A stretch of DNA of 64,000 nucleotides from Betaproteobacteria bacterium (GCA_004297625.1 SCTY01000003.1:62001-126000); one strand, 5' to 3'. Counted from the stretch's first letter, positions 16,196 through 25,226 are shown. Notes: a model not told the origin generated them from the letters alone. Program-made: numbers and translations.

Positions 16196-17070
16196 TAAAA
16201 GAGCCGCTCTTCCAGCACGCGCAGAAGATAGCTTCCATAGCCGCTCTTCGCGAGGGGCTCGGCGAGCCTGCGCAGATCGTCGGCCCCGATGAAGCCCATG
16301 CGGTAAGCGATCTCCTCCGGGCACGCGATTTTCAGTCCCTGCCGTCGCTCGATGGTCTCGATGAAGTGTCCGGCTTCGAGGAGCGTCTCGTGGGTGCCGG
16401 TGTCGAGCCACGCCATGCCACGCCCCATGGGCACGACGTTGAGCTCGCCGCGCTCCAGGTAAGCGCGATTGACGTCGGTGATCTCGAGCTCGCCGCGCGC
16501 CGACGGCCGCAGCTTGGACGCGATCTCCACCACCCGGTTATCGTAGAAATAGAGTCCCACGATCGCGTAGCGGGATTTGGGCTGCTTCGGCTTCTCCTCG
16601 ACGCTCACCGCCTTCCCATGGAGATCGAACTCCACCACGCCATAGCGCTCGGGATCTTTGACCGGGTAGGCGAAGACCGTTGCGCCGTTCTTGCGCTCGG
16701 CCCCGAGCTTGAGAAGCGAGGTGAGCTCGTGCCCATAGAAGATGTTGTCGCCGAGCACCAAAGCGACCGAGTCCCGGCCGATGAACTCGCGGCCGACGAG
16801 GAACGCCTGCGCCAGGCCTTCGGGCCTCGGCTGCACGGCGTAGGAAAGCCGGATGCCCCACTTCTCGCCGCCGCCGAGCAGGCTTTCGAATCGCGGCGTG
16901 TCCTCGGGCGTGGAGACGACCAGGATATCGCGGATCCTGGCGAGCATCAGCGTGGACAACGGGTAGTACACCATCGGCTTGTCGTACACCGGCAGCAGCT
17001 GCTTGGAGATCGCCTGCGTGACCGGGTAGAGCCGCGTGCCGGAGCCGCCGGCGAGAATGATGCCCTTCAC
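16195..17070 (-). CDS. rfbA: Glucose-1-phosphate thymidylyltransferase
   Basis: This 291-residue nucleotidyltransferase makes dTDP-glucose from dTTP and glucose-1-phosphate, the first step to dTDP-rhamnose. The N-terminal signature is [16 protein letters not shown], followed by [26 protein letters not shown] and [20 protein letters not shown]. The start is a GTG at 17070 overlapping the rfbB stop as GTGA; additional upstream open frame has no family character. The size is standard. It is encoded between rfbB and rfbC in the usual order B-A-C-D. Confidence 0.95.
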   Translation of the reverse strand: MKGIILAGGSGTRLYPVTQAISKQLLPVYDKPMVYYPLSTLMLARIRDILVVSTPEDTPRFESLLGGGEKWGIRLSYAVQPRPEGLAQAFLVGREFIGRDSVALVLGDNIFYGHELTSLLKLGAERKNGATVFAYPVKDPERYGVVEFDLHGKAVSVEEKPKQPKSRYAIVGLYFYDNRVVEIASKLRPSARGELEITDVNRAYLERGELNVVPMGRGMAWLDTGTHETLLEAGHFIETIERRQGLKIACPEEIAYRMGFIGADDLRRLAEPLAKSGYGSYLLRVLEERLF

Positions 17071-18122
17071 GCCGCACCCCGCGTCGCGTAATTGGCCGCC
17101 ATCCAGTTGCGATAGGCGCCGCTCGTCACCTCGCCTGCCCACGCCTGGTTGTCCAGATACCACTGCACGGTCTTGCGCAGGCCGGATTCGAAGCTCTCGT
17201 TGGGCTGCCAGCCGAGCTCGCGCTTCACCTTGGAGGCATCGATGGCGTAGCGCCGGTCGTGGCCGGGACGGTCCTTCACGAAGCTGATCAGCTCGGCATG
17301 GCGCCCCTGCTTGCGCGGCCGCAGCTCATCGAGCGTCCGGCAAAGCAGGTTCACCACGTCGATGTTCTTCTTTTCGCTGTTGCCGCCGATGTTGTAAGTC
17401 TCGCCGGGGCGCCCGCGCTCGAGAACCACGCGCACGGCTTCGCAGTGGTCCAGCACGAAAAGCCAGTCGCGCACGTTGCGCCCGTCTCCGTAGACCGGCA
17501 GCGGCTCGCCAGCGAGCGCCTGCTGGATCATGAGGGGAATGAGCTTCTCCGGAAACTGGTACGGGCCGTAGTTGTTGGAGCAATTGGTCGTCAGCGTAGG
17601 CAGCCCGTAAGTATGGTGATACGCCCGCACCATGTGATCCGCCGCGGCCTTGGAAGCGGCGTACGGGCTATTGGGCGCGAAGGGTGTCGTTTCCTTGAAG
17701 GCCGGGTCGTCAGCGCCGAGAGAGCCATAGACCTCGTCGGTCGACACATGCAGGAAGCGGAAATCTCCTCCGCTTTTCTTCCAGTACTCCCTCGCTTCCT
17801 CGAGCAGGGACCAGGTGCCGACCACGTTCGCCTGCACGAACTCCGCCGGGCCGCTGATCGAGCGGTCGACATGGCTTTCGGCGGCGAAATGCACGATGGC
17901 GCGCGGCGTGTGCCTGTCGAAAAGCCGCTTCACGAGCGCCCGGTCGCAGATATCGCCCTGCACGAACACATGCCGGGCATCGCCGCGCAGCGCGTCGAGA
18001 TTCCTCAAGTTCCCCGCGTAGGTCAGCTTGTCGAGGTTGACGATCGGCTCGCCGGTCCGCGCAAGCGTCGAAAGCACGAAATTCGAGCCGATGAAGCCGG
18101 CGCCGCCGGTGACGAGAAGCAT
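17067..18122 (-). CDS. rfbB: dTDP-glucose 4,6-dehydratase
   Basis: This 351-residue extended SDR catalyses the NAD-dependent 4,6-dehydration of dTDP-glucose. The motifs are [39 protein letters not shown] with the catalytic Asp/Glu, [10 protein letters not shown] (YxxxK), and [17 protein letters not shown]. The ATG at 18122 places the glycine motif at the very N-terminus, as in other RfbB proteins; upstream open frame belongs to the GT4 gene in another frame. It follows the GT4 gene by 11 bases and overlaps rfbA by 4. Confidence 0.95.
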   Translation of the reverse strand: MLLVTGGAGFIGSNFVLSTLARTGEPIVNLDKLTYAGNLRNLDALRGDARHVFVQGDICDRALVKRLFDRHTPRAIVHFAAESHVDRSISGPAEFVQANVVGTWSLLEEAREYWKKSGGDFRFLHVSTDEVYGSLGADDPAFKETTPFAPNSPYAASKAAADHMVRAYHHTYGLPTLTTNCSNNYGPYQFPEKLIPLMIQQALAGEPLPVYGDGRNVRDWLFVLDHCEAVRVVLERGRPGETYNIGGNSEKKNIDVVNLLCRTLDELRPRKQGRHAELISFVKDRPGHDRRYAIDASKVKRELGWQPNESFESGLRKTVQWYLDNQAWAGEVTSGAYRNWMAANYATRGAA

Positions 18123-18133
18123 GGAGCGCAATT

Positions 18134-19216
18134 TTACCGGCTCGCCTCGCGGTAGATTTTTTCCATGCGGTCGAGCATGCGTTCGTAGGAAAAGCCCGCT
18201 TCGCAGTGCACGCGGGCCGCAACGCCGAGCCTTTTTCGCAGCTCGGGATCGCCGATCAGCTTTTGAAGCGCCTCGCGCAAGGCAGGAGCGTCCTGCGGCG
18301 GCACCAGGAGGGCTGTCTCGCCGTGCTTGGCGAGCTCCGGAATGCTCCCCGTGGCCGTGGTGACGCACGGCAGGCCGACCAGCATGGCTTGAAGCAGCGC
18401 CTGCGGCACGCCTTCGTTGGCGTACGACGGAAGCGCGAAGATGTCGAGCGCCTGAAGCCACGGCACGACGTCGCGCTGGTTCCCCTTGAACGACACCCGC
18501 TCGCGGACGCCAAGGCGCGCGGCCAGGCTTTCCAGCGATTCTCTCTGCGGGCCGTCACCGACGATAACGAGGTTGGCCGATCCAGGGAGTGCCTCGATGA
18601 GGTAGCGGTGACCTTTCCAGCTGCGCAGTGTGGCGACGATGCCGATCAGCATCTTCTCCTGCGGCAGCCCGAGCGTCTCGCGGACAGCGGCCCTGTCGCC
18701 GGGCCGAAACCGTTTGGCGTCCACGCCGGTGGGCACAGACTCGATTCGCTGCGCCGGAAAGCCGTTTCGCCCGACGAGCTCCTTTTTCAGCGCCTCGCCC
18801 GCGGTGATGATGCGCGAGGCGGCACGGGTGTAGAGCCATCGCGTGGGCGCATTCTTCGGCACCGGGGCGGAGATGTGGCGCGTGCGCACCATCGGGTACG
18901 GCCGGCCCAGCACGAGGAGGGCGAGCGCGGTGAGCCAGGAATCGGTGGAGCTATGCGTGCTCACGACGTTGCAGCGGTTCGACCTGAACCAGTCGAGAAG
19001 GCTGCGCAGCCCGCGGATCCGTTTTTTTGCGATCGGCAGTGCGACGGCCGGCACGCCCCATGCGGGCGCTTCGGCGTAGACGCGCGCTTCGGGCGGGCAG
19101 ATCAGCTTCACCTCGTGGCCGCGGTCGATGAGGCCTTTCGCCTCGGAGAGGATGCGGATCTCCTGCCCGCCCCAGCCGAGGGAGGACTCGGTGTGGACGA
19201 TGGACAAGGGCGTCAT
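18134..19216 (-). CDS. Glycosyltransferase family 4
   Basis: This 360-residue GT-B fold transferase starts [20 protein letters not shown], the glycine loop of GT4 enzymes acting on LPS or glycans. Its C-terminal donor site carries [18 protein letters not shown] and [20 protein letters not shown], the EX7E-type motif. The ATG at 19216 overlaps the Doc toxin stop (ATGA), which is unusual for a biosynthetic gene; the longer open frame upstream lies within doc in another frame. It precedes rfbB by 11 bases. It probably adds a hexose or rhamnose to the core or to the repeat unit. The donor is unknown. Confidence 0.87.
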   Translation of the reverse strand: MTPLSIVHTESSLGWGGQEIRILSEAKGLIDRGHEVKLICPPEARVYAEAPAWGVPAVALPIAKKRIRGLRSLLDWFRSNRCNVVSTHSSTDSWLTALALLVLGRPYPMVRTRHISAPVPKNAPTRWLYTRAASRIITAGEALKKELVGRNGFPAQRIESVPTGVDAKRFRPGDRAAVRETLGLPQEKMLIGIVATLRSWKGHRYLIEALPGSANLVIVGDGPQRESLESLAARLGVRERVSFKGNQRDVVPWLQALDIFALPSYANEGVPQALLQAMLVGLPCVTTATGSIPELAKHGETALLVPPQDAPALREALQKLIGDPELRKRLGVAARVHCEAGFSYERMLDRMEKIYREASR

Positions 19217-19644
19217 TTCTTCTTGCGCGCAGTGCGCCTGCGGAATGAAGGAATCACGCGCCGCAGCCGAATCGTGGCCTGCTCCCGGTCGATGCGCGAC
19301 GCGCCGACATCGAGAACCAGTGCCTCCCATTGGTCGCTGTCTGGCGAAGGCTCGATCCCGTTCAGCCGGAGAAAGACAATGGCGGCAGCCATGGCGGCGC
19401 GTTTGTCGCCGTCGTGGAAGGCGTGATTGCGGCAGATGTAATAGAGATACGCCGCGGCGACCTCGACGAGATCGGCAAACGGAGACTTGCCGCCGAACGC
19501 GGCCCGCGGCGCCGCGACCGCCGAGGCAAGCAAGCCTTCGTCGCGCACGCCACGCATCCCGCCGAACTCCGCAATTACCGCCTCGTGGATTTCCTTGACG
19601 ATGTCCACCGTAAGGTGGATGCAATCGTCCGGCGTGGCGTTCAC
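19213..19644 (-). CDS. doc: Death-on-curing (Doc/Fic fold) toxin
   Basis: This 143-residue Fic/Doc-family protein begins with CIHLTVDIVKEIHEAVIAEF, has GLLASAVAAPRAAFGGK and YLYYICRNHAF, and carries the catalytic loop HAFHDGDKRAA at residues 74-84. Phage P1 Doc and most relatives have Asn before the Lys-Arg (HxFxxxNKR); here it is Asp. Doc proteins phosphorylate EF-Tu to stop translation. The gene overlaps the AbrB-type antitoxin (ATGA upstream) and the GT4 gene (ATGA downstream). The C-terminus is unusually basic ([16 protein letters not shown]). Whether the Asp variant is still active is unknown. Confidence 0.87.
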   Translation of the reverse strand: MNATPDDCIHLTVDIVKEIHEAVIAEFGGMRGVRDEGLLASAVAAPRAAFGGKSPFADLVEVAAAYLYYICRNHAFHDGDKRAAMAAAIVFLRLNGIEPSPDSDQWEALVLDVGASRIDREQATIRLRRVIPSFRRRTARKKK

Positions 19645-19868
19645 GCCAGCTTGCGCAGCGTTTTGCGGTAGTCCTTGACGGTGCGCTTCACGGTTGCGGA
19701 AACCTCCTCGGGCCGTGCAGCTTTGCGGATAGGCGTAAGAATGATCGATCCCCCGGGCGCAACGGTCACCGCCACCTGGTCGCCCGTCTTGAGCCCGGTC
19801 AGCTCGAGGAGCGCCGCGTCGAAAATCACTCCTTGGGAATTGCCGATGCGCGTGATGGTCTTGAGCAT
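19641..19868 (-). CDS. AbrB/MazE-type antitoxin
   Basis: This 75-residue swapped-hairpin AbrB protein begins MLKTITRIGNSQGVIFDAAL, the DNA-binding half, followed by LTGLKTGDQVAVTV and a basic tail (TVKRTVKDYRKTLRKLA) that would cap the toxin. AbrB-type antitoxins of Doc toxins both neutralise the toxin and repress their promoter. The start ATG lies six bases after a good -10 box, suggesting a leaderless message. It overlaps doc by four bases. It is the first gene after a promoter inside the glycan locus, 64 bases downstream of msbA. Confidence 0.87.
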   Translation of the reverse strand: MLKTITRIGNSQGVIFDAALLELTGLKTGDQVAVTVAPGGSIILTPIRKAARPEEVSATVKRTVKDYRKTLRKLA

Positions 19869-19874
19869 GGACGC

Positions 19875-19903
19875 ATTGTAAAACGATGTTTAACGCCGAT
19901 CAA
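19875..19903 (-). promoter_or_regulatory. Sigma70-type promoter of the AbrB-Doc pair
   Basis: On the minus strand a TTGATC box (19898-19903) and a TACAAT box (19875-19880) are separated by exactly 17 bases. The antitoxin ATG (19866-19868) begins six bases after the -10, so a normal transcription start would fall on the A of the ATG. The promoter would also drive the downstream GT4 and rfb genes. No experimental support is available. Confidence 0.6.
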
Positions 19904-19904
19904 C

Positions 19905-19932
19905 GCCACGGAAAACGTGGTCTGTCCCTGAT
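19905..19932. repeat. Partial palindromic repeat after msbA (GGTCTGTCCC core)
   Basis: Immediately after the msbA stop the minus strand reads ATCAGGGACAGACCACG and then TTTTCCGTGG. The core GGTCTGTCCC is the same as in the inverted repeat at 41557-41612. A small CCACG/CGTGG hairpin (19906-19920) lies next to it. It looks like a half-copy or degenerate member of that family. Confidence 0.45.
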
Positions 19933-21675
19933 TCAGGCGGCGGCGCGTTCGGCGTCGAACTGCATGCGGTACAGGCGCGCGTAGGCGCCTTCCTTGGCGA
20001 GCAGCTCGGCGTGGCGGCCGATCTCGACGATGCGGCCGCGCTCGAGCACCACGATGCGGTCGGCGTGCTCGATGGTCGACAGGCGGTGGGCGATGACGAT
20101 GGTGGTGCGTCCGCGCATCAGGGTATCCAGGGCCGCCTGCACCTGGCGCTCCGACTCCGAATCGAGCGCCGAGGTGGCCTCGTCGAGAATCAGCACCGGC
20201 GCGTTCTTGAGAAGAGCGCGCGCGATCGCGAGGCGCTGGCGCTGCCCGCCCGAAAGCCGCACGCCGCTTTCGCCGATGGGGGTGTTCAAGCCCTCGGGCA
20301 GCTCTCGGATAAACGTCATCGCGTGCGCGGCCTCGGCGGCGGCGATTACTTCCTTCTCGGCCGCGCCGTTCATCGTGCCGTAGGCGATGTTGGCGTAGAT
20401 GGAATCGTTGAACAGCACGATGTCCTGGCTCACCAGCGCGATATTGGCGCGCAGGCTCTGCAGCGTCAGCGTCTGAATGTCGTGGCCGTCGAGCAGCACG
20501 CGGCCTGCCGTAGGCGTGTAGAAGCGCGGCAGCAGGTTGACGAGCGTGGTCTTGCCGCCGCCCGAGCCGCCGACCAGCGCGACGGTCTCCCCGGGGCGGA
20601 TGTGGAGATCGATGTTCTGCAGGGCGGGTTCGGTACGGGTCGGATAGACGAAGGTAAGGTTCTCGTACGCCACTTCGCCGCGCGCGCGCGGCAGCTTCAC
20701 CGTGCCGCGGTCCTCCTCGACCGGGTTGTCGATCATGCCGAAGACGCTCTCGGCGGCGGCAAGCCCGCGCTGCAGCGGACCGTTGATCTCGGTCAGGCGC
20801 TTGATCGGCGCGAGCAGCATGAGCATCGCAGTGATAAACGAGGCGAACTGCCCAACCGTCGCGCGGTCCTCCAGCGAAGCGCGCATCGCGATGTAGACGA
20901 TGATCGCGAGCGCCACCGCCGCAAGCGTGTGCGTCACCGGCGTGGTGAGCGCCTCGGGCACCGCCTGGCGCATGTGATAGCCGCGCAGGAGCTGCGTAGC
21001 CCGCGCGAAGCGCCCCGCTTCGTAGTCCTGGCCGCCGAAGATCTTGACCACCTTGTGCGCCTGGATCGATTCCTCCAGTACGTGCACGATGCCGCCCATC
21101 GCGTGCTGCGCCTCGCGCGCCATGCGGCGCAGCCGCTTCGAGAGCAGCTTCACGAATAGGGCGATCAGCGGCCCGACCGCGAGCGCGATCAGGGTGAGCT
21201 GCCAGCTCAGATAAAAAAGCCAGCCGAGAAGGCCGATTACCGCCACCGAGTCCTTCACCGTGACAGTAAGCACGGTGGTCGCCGATCCGGCGACGCCGGA
21301 GACGTCGTAGGCCACGCGAGAGAGGAGCACTCCCGAGCTCTGATCGTCGAAGTAGCGCGCGGGAAAGCGCACCAGCTTCGCGAACATCGCATTCCTCAAG
21401 TCGAGGACCAGCCGGTGGCCGACCCACTGCAGGCACCACGACGACACGAAGGTAAGGAGGCCGCGCAGCACAAAGATGCCAACGATGGCGGCCGCCAGCA
21501 GCACGGGCGACAGCGTCGCGACGCCGCGCGTGCCGAAGCCGCTGTCGAGCAGCGGCTTGATGAGCGCCGGGAAGAGCGGCTCGGTCGCCGCTGCGGCCAC
21601 CATGCCCAAAATGGCGAGCACGAACACCCGCGCGTGCGGGCGTACGTAGGAAAGGAGCCGCAAATAGAGTTTCAT
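19933..21675 (-). CDS. msbA: Lipid A/LPS ABC exporter MsbA
   Basis: This 580-residue half-transporter has an N-terminal six-helix membrane domain (to about residue 310) and a C-terminal ATPase. The ATPase has Walker A GGSGGGKTT, signature RLSGGQRQRLAIARALL, Walker B LILDEATSALD and the switch His in VIAHRLST. MsbA flips core-lipid A across the inner membrane. The start is coupled to the WaaG-like gene by an ATGA overlap, and waaQ lies just upstream, a sensible core-export context. The length is typical of MsbA. Confidence 0.92.
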   Translation of the reverse strand: MKLYLRLLSYVRPHARVFVLAILGMVAAAATEPLFPALIKPLLDSGFGTRGVATLSPVLLAAAIVGIFVLRGLLTFVSSWCLQWVGHRLVLDLRNAMFAKLVRFPARYFDDQSSGVLLSRVAYDVSGVAGSATTVLTVTVKDSVAVIGLLGWLFYLSWQLTLIALAVGPLIALFVKLLSKRLRRMAREAQHAMGGIVHVLEESIQAHKVVKIFGGQDYEAGRFARATQLLRGYHMRQAVPEALTTPVTHTLAAVALAIIVYIAMRASLEDRATVGQFASFITAMLMLLAPIKRLTEINGPLQRGLAAAESVFGMIDNPVEEDRGTVKLPRARGEVAYENLTFVYPTRTEPALQNIDLHIRPGETVALVGGSGGGKTTLVNLLPRFYTPTAGRVLLDGHDIQTLTLQSLRANIALVSQDIVLFNDSIYANIAYGTMNGAAEKEVIAAAEAAHAMTFIRELPEGLNTPIGESGVRLSGGQRQRLAIARALLKNAPVLILDEATSALDSESERQVQAALDTLMRGRTTIVIAHRLSTIEHADRIVVLERGRIVEIGRHAELLAKEGAYARLYRMQFDAERAAA

Positions 21676-22784
21676 AAGCTTGCGTAGAGCTCCGCCAGGC
21701 GCTCTGCGGTGGCGTCCATGCCAAAGCGCTCGGCGCTCGCCCGGGCGCTCTGACCGATACCTGCGCTGCGGATCACTTGATCAGCGGTCTGCATCAGGCG
21801 CGCAAGTCCAGGCGGGTCGTCGGGCTCGCATACCCAGCCGTTGACGCCGGGCTCTATCACCTCGGCTGCCCCGCAGCGCGTGCTCACGATGACCGGCAGT
21901 CCCATCGCAAGCGCTTCGAGCACCGTGTTCGGAAAGGGGTCGTAACGGCTCGGAAGGATAAAGCAATCCGCGGCGGCGTAGAGCGGCCGCACATCCTCTC
22001 TGCCGCCGAGAAACAGCACTTTGCCTTTCGCAGTATTGGCCTTCTGCTCGTACTTGGCGCGCTCGCGGTCGCGTCCGACAACGACGAGCCAGAAGGCCGG
22101 ATTTGCGGCCAAGCCGAGCGCCTCGATCGCCGCATCCAGCCCTTTGCGCGCAAAACCCGACCCGACGTGAAGAAACACCGTATCGCGCGGGGCGCAACCG
22201 AGCTCCGCACGAGCCGCGCCGCGCAGGTGCTCGCGCTCGCGAGGGTGGAAGTGCTCGAGGTCGATGCCGCTGTAGATGACGTGGAGCTTTTCCGGCTCGA
22301 TGCGGAAGGCGCGGCGGATTTCGTCGCGCACCATTTTCGAATTGCAGATGACGGCGCGCAGGCGCGGGTGCTCGAACATCTCTTTCTCCGCGCGGCAGAC
22401 GTAACCGTGATAGGGGTTGAGCGCGATCCCCAGGCGCTCGAGAAATCCCGCCGAAGATCTGCGCAGCTCGAGCCAGCGACGGTGCACCCCGTCGCCCGCC
22501 CGGTAGACGTCGCAACCGGGAATGCGCTCGTGCGACTGCACCAGGTCGAAGCCTTCGCGGCGCCAGGCCTTGCGCGCTGCGCCCGCGAACGACCAGTCGC
22601 GCCACAGATTACCGATGTAGAACGGATCGACGCGCAAGGTTCGGCGGGCACCCCAGCCCTCCTCTTTGCGCGTGATCAGCGTCACTTGCGCGCCCGCACG
22701 CTCGAGCGCCGCGAGCGAGCGCGCGACGAAGCGCTCGGCGCCGCCGAACGCGTTGTAGCGCTGCCTCACGATCGCGAGCTTCAC
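21672..22784 (-). CDS. waaG: LPS core glycosyltransferase, WaaG-like (GT4)
   Basis: This 370-residue GT-B transferase begins KLAIVRQRYNAFGGAERFVA, the hallmark N-terminus of WaaG/RfaG-type core glucosyltransferases. It contains NPYHGYVCRAEKEMFEHPRL, SGIDLEHFHPREREHLRG and the donor motif LPSRYDPFPNTVLEALAMGL. It would add the first glucose to the heptose region of the core on the cytoplasmic face. The start is a GTG at 22784 overlapping the waaQ stop as GTGA; the longer open frame upstream is out-of-frame waaQ. It is followed by msbA with an ATGA overlap. Confidence 0.85.
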   Translation of the reverse strand: MKLAIVRQRYNAFGGAERFVARSLAALERAGAQVTLITRKEEGWGARRTLRVDPFYIGNLWRDWSFAGAARKAWRREGFDLVQSHERIPGCDVYRAGDGVHRRWLELRRSSAGFLERLGIALNPYHGYVCRAEKEMFEHPRLRAVICNSKMVRDEIRRAFRIEPEKLHVIYSGIDLEHFHPREREHLRGAARAELGCAPRDTVFLHVGSGFARKGLDAAIEALGLAANPAFWLVVVGRDRERAKYEQKANTAKGKVLFLGGREDVRPLYAAADCFILPSRYDPFPNTVLEALAMGLPVIVSTRCGAAEVIEPGVNGWVCEPDDPPGLARLMQTADQVIRSAGIGQSARASAERFGMDATAERLAELYASL

Positions 22785-23821
22785 TTCGCCAGCAGCGCGC
22801 GCACGGCTGCGTGCACTGCGTCGACCGCGAGGAAGGTGAGGCACTCGCTCACCTTGCCGCCGCCGCAGCCGTCGAGGCCGCACGGGCGGCACGAGTGGTC
22901 GCTGCGCACCACGCGGTGCGGCACGCCCCACGGACCCCACTCGTCTTCGCCGCTCGGGCCGAAGAGCGCCACGGTCGGTGTCCCCATGGCGCCGGCGAGA
23001 TGCATCGGCATCGAGTCCACGCCGACGAAGAGCACTGCCCGCGCGGTGAGCGCGCCGAGCTCCTTGATGGAAAGCTGCCCCGCGAGATTTACCGCTTTTG
23101 TATTCTTGAGAATCTCATTTACAAATGACATTTCGGCTGGATCCGGCGCTGCGGTGATGACCACCGGAAAACCGCCGGCGGCCAGCCGCTCGACGAGCTC
23201 GGCATTTTTTTCGGCCGACCAGCATTTGAAGCGCCAGCGCGATGCGGGATGCAGGTGGATGAAACGCTCCGGAACCAGGCCGGCGATGCGCCTTGCCGCC
23301 TCGTCGCCGGGATTGAAGATCACTTTGCGCAGCGGCGGGTCGGGCTGCACGCCGATCCGCCGCAGCGCATCGAGGTTCACCTCAACCTGGTGCCGGCGCG
23401 GCGCGATCGGATACAGGTGGGTGAAGCTTCTCGCCCAAAACGCGCCGCGGTCCGCCATGCGCGGCGCGACGCTGTAGCGTGCGCCGAGCGTGCGCGCGAG
23501 CCACGCGCCGCGCGGCTGCTCGGAAAGGTGCACGAGCAGGCCGTAGCGTCTCGCCTTGAGCGTCGCATACAAGGCGGTTTCCTTTGAAAGACGCGAAAAG
23601 CCCTCGTCGCGCCATTTGCGTCCGACGGTATGCAGCTCGGAAAGCGCCGGATGCCCGTCGAGCATCGGCGCGGTGTCGTCGTACACCAGCGCATCGACCT
23701 CGAGCCCCTTCGCTCTCAAGACCGAGAGCACTGGAGCGGCGAGCAGCACGTCGCCGTGGTGCCTGAGCTTCACCACCAGCGCGCGCCCGCACTCCCCCAG
23801 CGGGACGGCGTCCTTCACCAT
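22781..23821 (-). CDS. waaQ: LPS heptosyltransferase III-type (WaaQ), GT9
   Basis: This 346-residue GT9 protein has ALVVKLRHHGDVLLAAPVLS at its N-terminus, the strong WaaQ signature (His-Gly-Asp in place of Ile-Gly-Asp). Other marks are HLHPASRWRFKCWSAEKNAE, FVGVDSMPMHLAGAMGTPTV and LFGPSGEDEWGPW. It adds the branching heptose of the inner core from ADP-heptose. It is the first gene of the glycan locus and is divergent from the nucleotidyltransferase gene, with 64 bases between the two start codons. The start at 23821 places the first strand in the usual position. Confidence 0.92.
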   Translation of the reverse strand: MVKDAVPLGECGRALVVKLRHHGDVLLAAPVLSVLRAKGLEVDALVYDDTAPMLDGHPALSELHTVGRKWRDEGFSRLSKETALYATLKARRYGLLVHLSEQPRGAWLARTLGARYSVAPRMADRGAFWARSFTHLYPIAPRRHQVEVNLDALRRIGVQPDPPLRKVIFNPGDEAARRIAGLVPERFIHLHPASRWRFKCWSAEKNAELVERLAAGGFPVVITAAPDPAEMSFVNEILKNTKAVNLAGQLSIKELGALTARAVLFVGVDSMPMHLAGAMGTPTVALFGPSGEDEWGPWGVPHRVVRSDHSCRPCGLDGCGGGKVSECLTFLAVDAVHAAVRALLAK

Positions 23822-23885
23822 GCGGCGAAGATATCACGTTGGGCCGTAAGGATTTTTCTTGCATCCTTGGGTACTATGCGCGGGC

Positions 23886-24389
23886 GTGTTCTACCTAGAT
23901 CTCTTTCGGGCCTTGCAGCAGGAAGACGTGCGCTACCTGGTCGTGGGAGGGCTTGCGGTGAACCTGTACGGCGTAGAACGCGCGACCATGGACATCGACC
24001 TCATGCTCGCAATGGACGCTGAAAACGTAAGTCGATTCATACGCGCCGCTCGAGCGCTTGGGCTGACACCGGTCCCGCCTGTGGCGCTGGAAGCGTTCGC
24101 AGAGGAGACGATGCGCACCGCCTGGTTCGAGGAAAAGCGCATGATCGTCTTCGCGCTCCGTGCAAGCGATCCGGCTGCGCCTACGCTCGACGTGCTTATC
24201 CGTCCCCCGCTGCCGTTCGATGAAGCCTGGTCGCGCCGCGTGGAAAAGTCGATCGGCGGGCTGACAGTGCGGCTGGCGTCGCTGGATGACCTGATTCGCA
24301 TGAAGGCAGCGACCGGCCGACAGCGCGATCGTTCCGACATCGAAGCCCTGGAGAAGGCACGCCGGATCGCCGATGACGGAAAAGATTGA
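23886..24389 (+). CDS. Nucleotidyltransferase-fold protein (AbiEii/MNT-like), second pair
   Basis: This protein of about 167 residues has FRALQQEDVRYLVVGGLAV and TMDIDLMLAM, which is the GG turn plus the DxD motif of minimal nucleotidyltransferases. TLDVLIRPPLPFD carries the third acidic strand, and SLDDLIRMKAATGRQRDRSD the family tail. A GTG at 23886 was chosen because relatives begin just before the Phe-Tyr-x-Asp-Leu helix; a TTG at 23859 in the same frame would add nine residues. A 61-residue ORF overlaps its 3' end. The pair mirrors 14012-14793 but in reversed gene order. A toxin-antitoxin-like role is suspected, not shown. Confidence 0.75.
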   Translation: MFYLDLFRALQQEDVRYLVVGGLAVNLYGVERATMDIDLMLAMDAENVSRFIRAARALGLTPVPPVALEAFAEETMRTAWFEEKRMIVFALRASDPAAPTLDVLIRPPLPFDEAWSRRVEKSIGGLTVRLASLDDLIRMKAATGRQRDRSDIEALEKARRIADDGKD

Positions 24390-24558
24390 CTTTGCTTACG
24401 AGCTGTCTGAAGAACGGCTGAGAGCGTATCGACGCGTCAGCCTGTGCGACCGGTTGCGCTGGCTCGAAGACCTTTGCCGGTTCACAAAGATGATGAAGAC
24501 CGCGTCCACCCGCGACTACTCGCGACCGGGGGTAACGCCGGTTTCCTCTCCGTTTTGA
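24373..24558 (+). CDS. Small protein paired with nucleotidyltransferase
   Basis: This is a 61-residue ORF starting MTEKIDFAYELSEERLRAYR with an ATG 17 bases before the nucleotidyltransferase stop. Its first half is a charged helix (VSLCDRLRWLEDLCRFTKMM) like the small partners of MNT-type modules. It runs into the 3' end of the convergent DUF71 gene by 43 bases. No named domain is recognised. Overlapping arrangement and size support a functional pair with the preceding gene. The tail after residue 45 looks non-conserved and may be a run-on after an insertion. Confidence 0.6.
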   Translation: MTEKIDFAYELSEERLRAYRRVSLCDRLRWLEDLCRFTKMMKTASTRDYSRPGVTPVSSPF

Positions 24559-25226
24559 GGAAAGGAATGCGGCAGCACGTCGGCGTAAACGAACCCGTCG
24601 CGCTCGGATATTTCTCCGGCCCGCGTGCGGATGGGCGCATCGAACATCGGCCCTTCGAAGGCGAAGGTGTGGAATTCGCCGCGCTCGCCGCATGGATCGA
24701 CGCCCGCGGGGATCTGCGCCACGAACTCCGGGCCGAAAATCCGGCCGGCCCACTCGCGCGGCGCCTGGCGTGAATCGACGCAGGTGATCCAGGCACGCAG
24801 GCCGCTCGCCACCATCTCTTCGGCGAGCGCTCGCGTGGGCAGATCCCATAGCGGAAACAGCAGCTCGACGCCGAGGCCGGCGAACTGCCGTTCGCGGTAG
24901 CGCCGGATATCCTCGAGAAAGAGATCGCCGAAGGCAAAATGGCTCACGCCCTCGCTTTCGGCGCGGGCGACAAAGGCCGCAAGCGCGGCTTCGTAGACCG
25001 CGTTCGGACAGGGATACGGAAGCGGGATGGTGTCCAGCGGCAGGCCTGCGGCGCGCGCCTGCGCTTCGAGCAGCTTGCTGCGCACCGCGTGCACCGCGAC
25101 GCGCCCGCGCCCTTCGTCCATGGTGGTAAAGAGCCCCGCGACTTCCACGTCCGGACTGCGGCGCAGAAGCTCGAGGGTCCAGGCGCTGTCCTTGCCGCTC
25201 GACCACGCGAGCATTACGCGCTTCAA
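24516..25226 (-). CDS. DUF71/COG2102 ATP-pyrophosphatase, B12-salvage type
   Basis: This is a PP-loop ATPase of about 236 residues beginning [19 protein letters not shown], with the SSGKDS ATP motif at residues 9-14. It has [14 protein letters not shown] and the C-terminal family motif [16 protein letters not shown] (canonical GEGGEFET with Arg at the third position). Archaeal and eukaryotic relatives make diphthamide, while bacterial members next to B12 genes have been linked by comparative genomics to B12 salvage. The neighbours cobQ and btuB support the latter here. A TTG at 25226 overlapping the cobQ stop (TTGA) gives the usual MKRV-type start; an ATG at 25214 is the alternative. Confidence 0.83.
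   Translation of the reverse strand: MKRVMLAWSSGKDSAWTLELLRRSPDVEVAGLFTTMDEGRGRVAVHAVRSKLLEAQARAAGLPLDTIPLPYPCPNAVYEAALAAFVARAESEGVSHFAFGDLFLEDIRRYRERQFAGLGVELLFPLWDLPTRALAEEMVASGLRAWITCVDSRQAPREWAGRIFGPEFVAQIPAGVDPCGERGEFHTFAFEGPMFDAPIRTRAGEISERDGFVYADVLPHSFPQNGEETGVTPGRE

Noticed and set aside
19826..21724. Long alternative minus-strand frame inside msbA
   Set aside because: The translation is Arg/Ala-rich low complexity, whereas the other frame encodes an intact MsbA.
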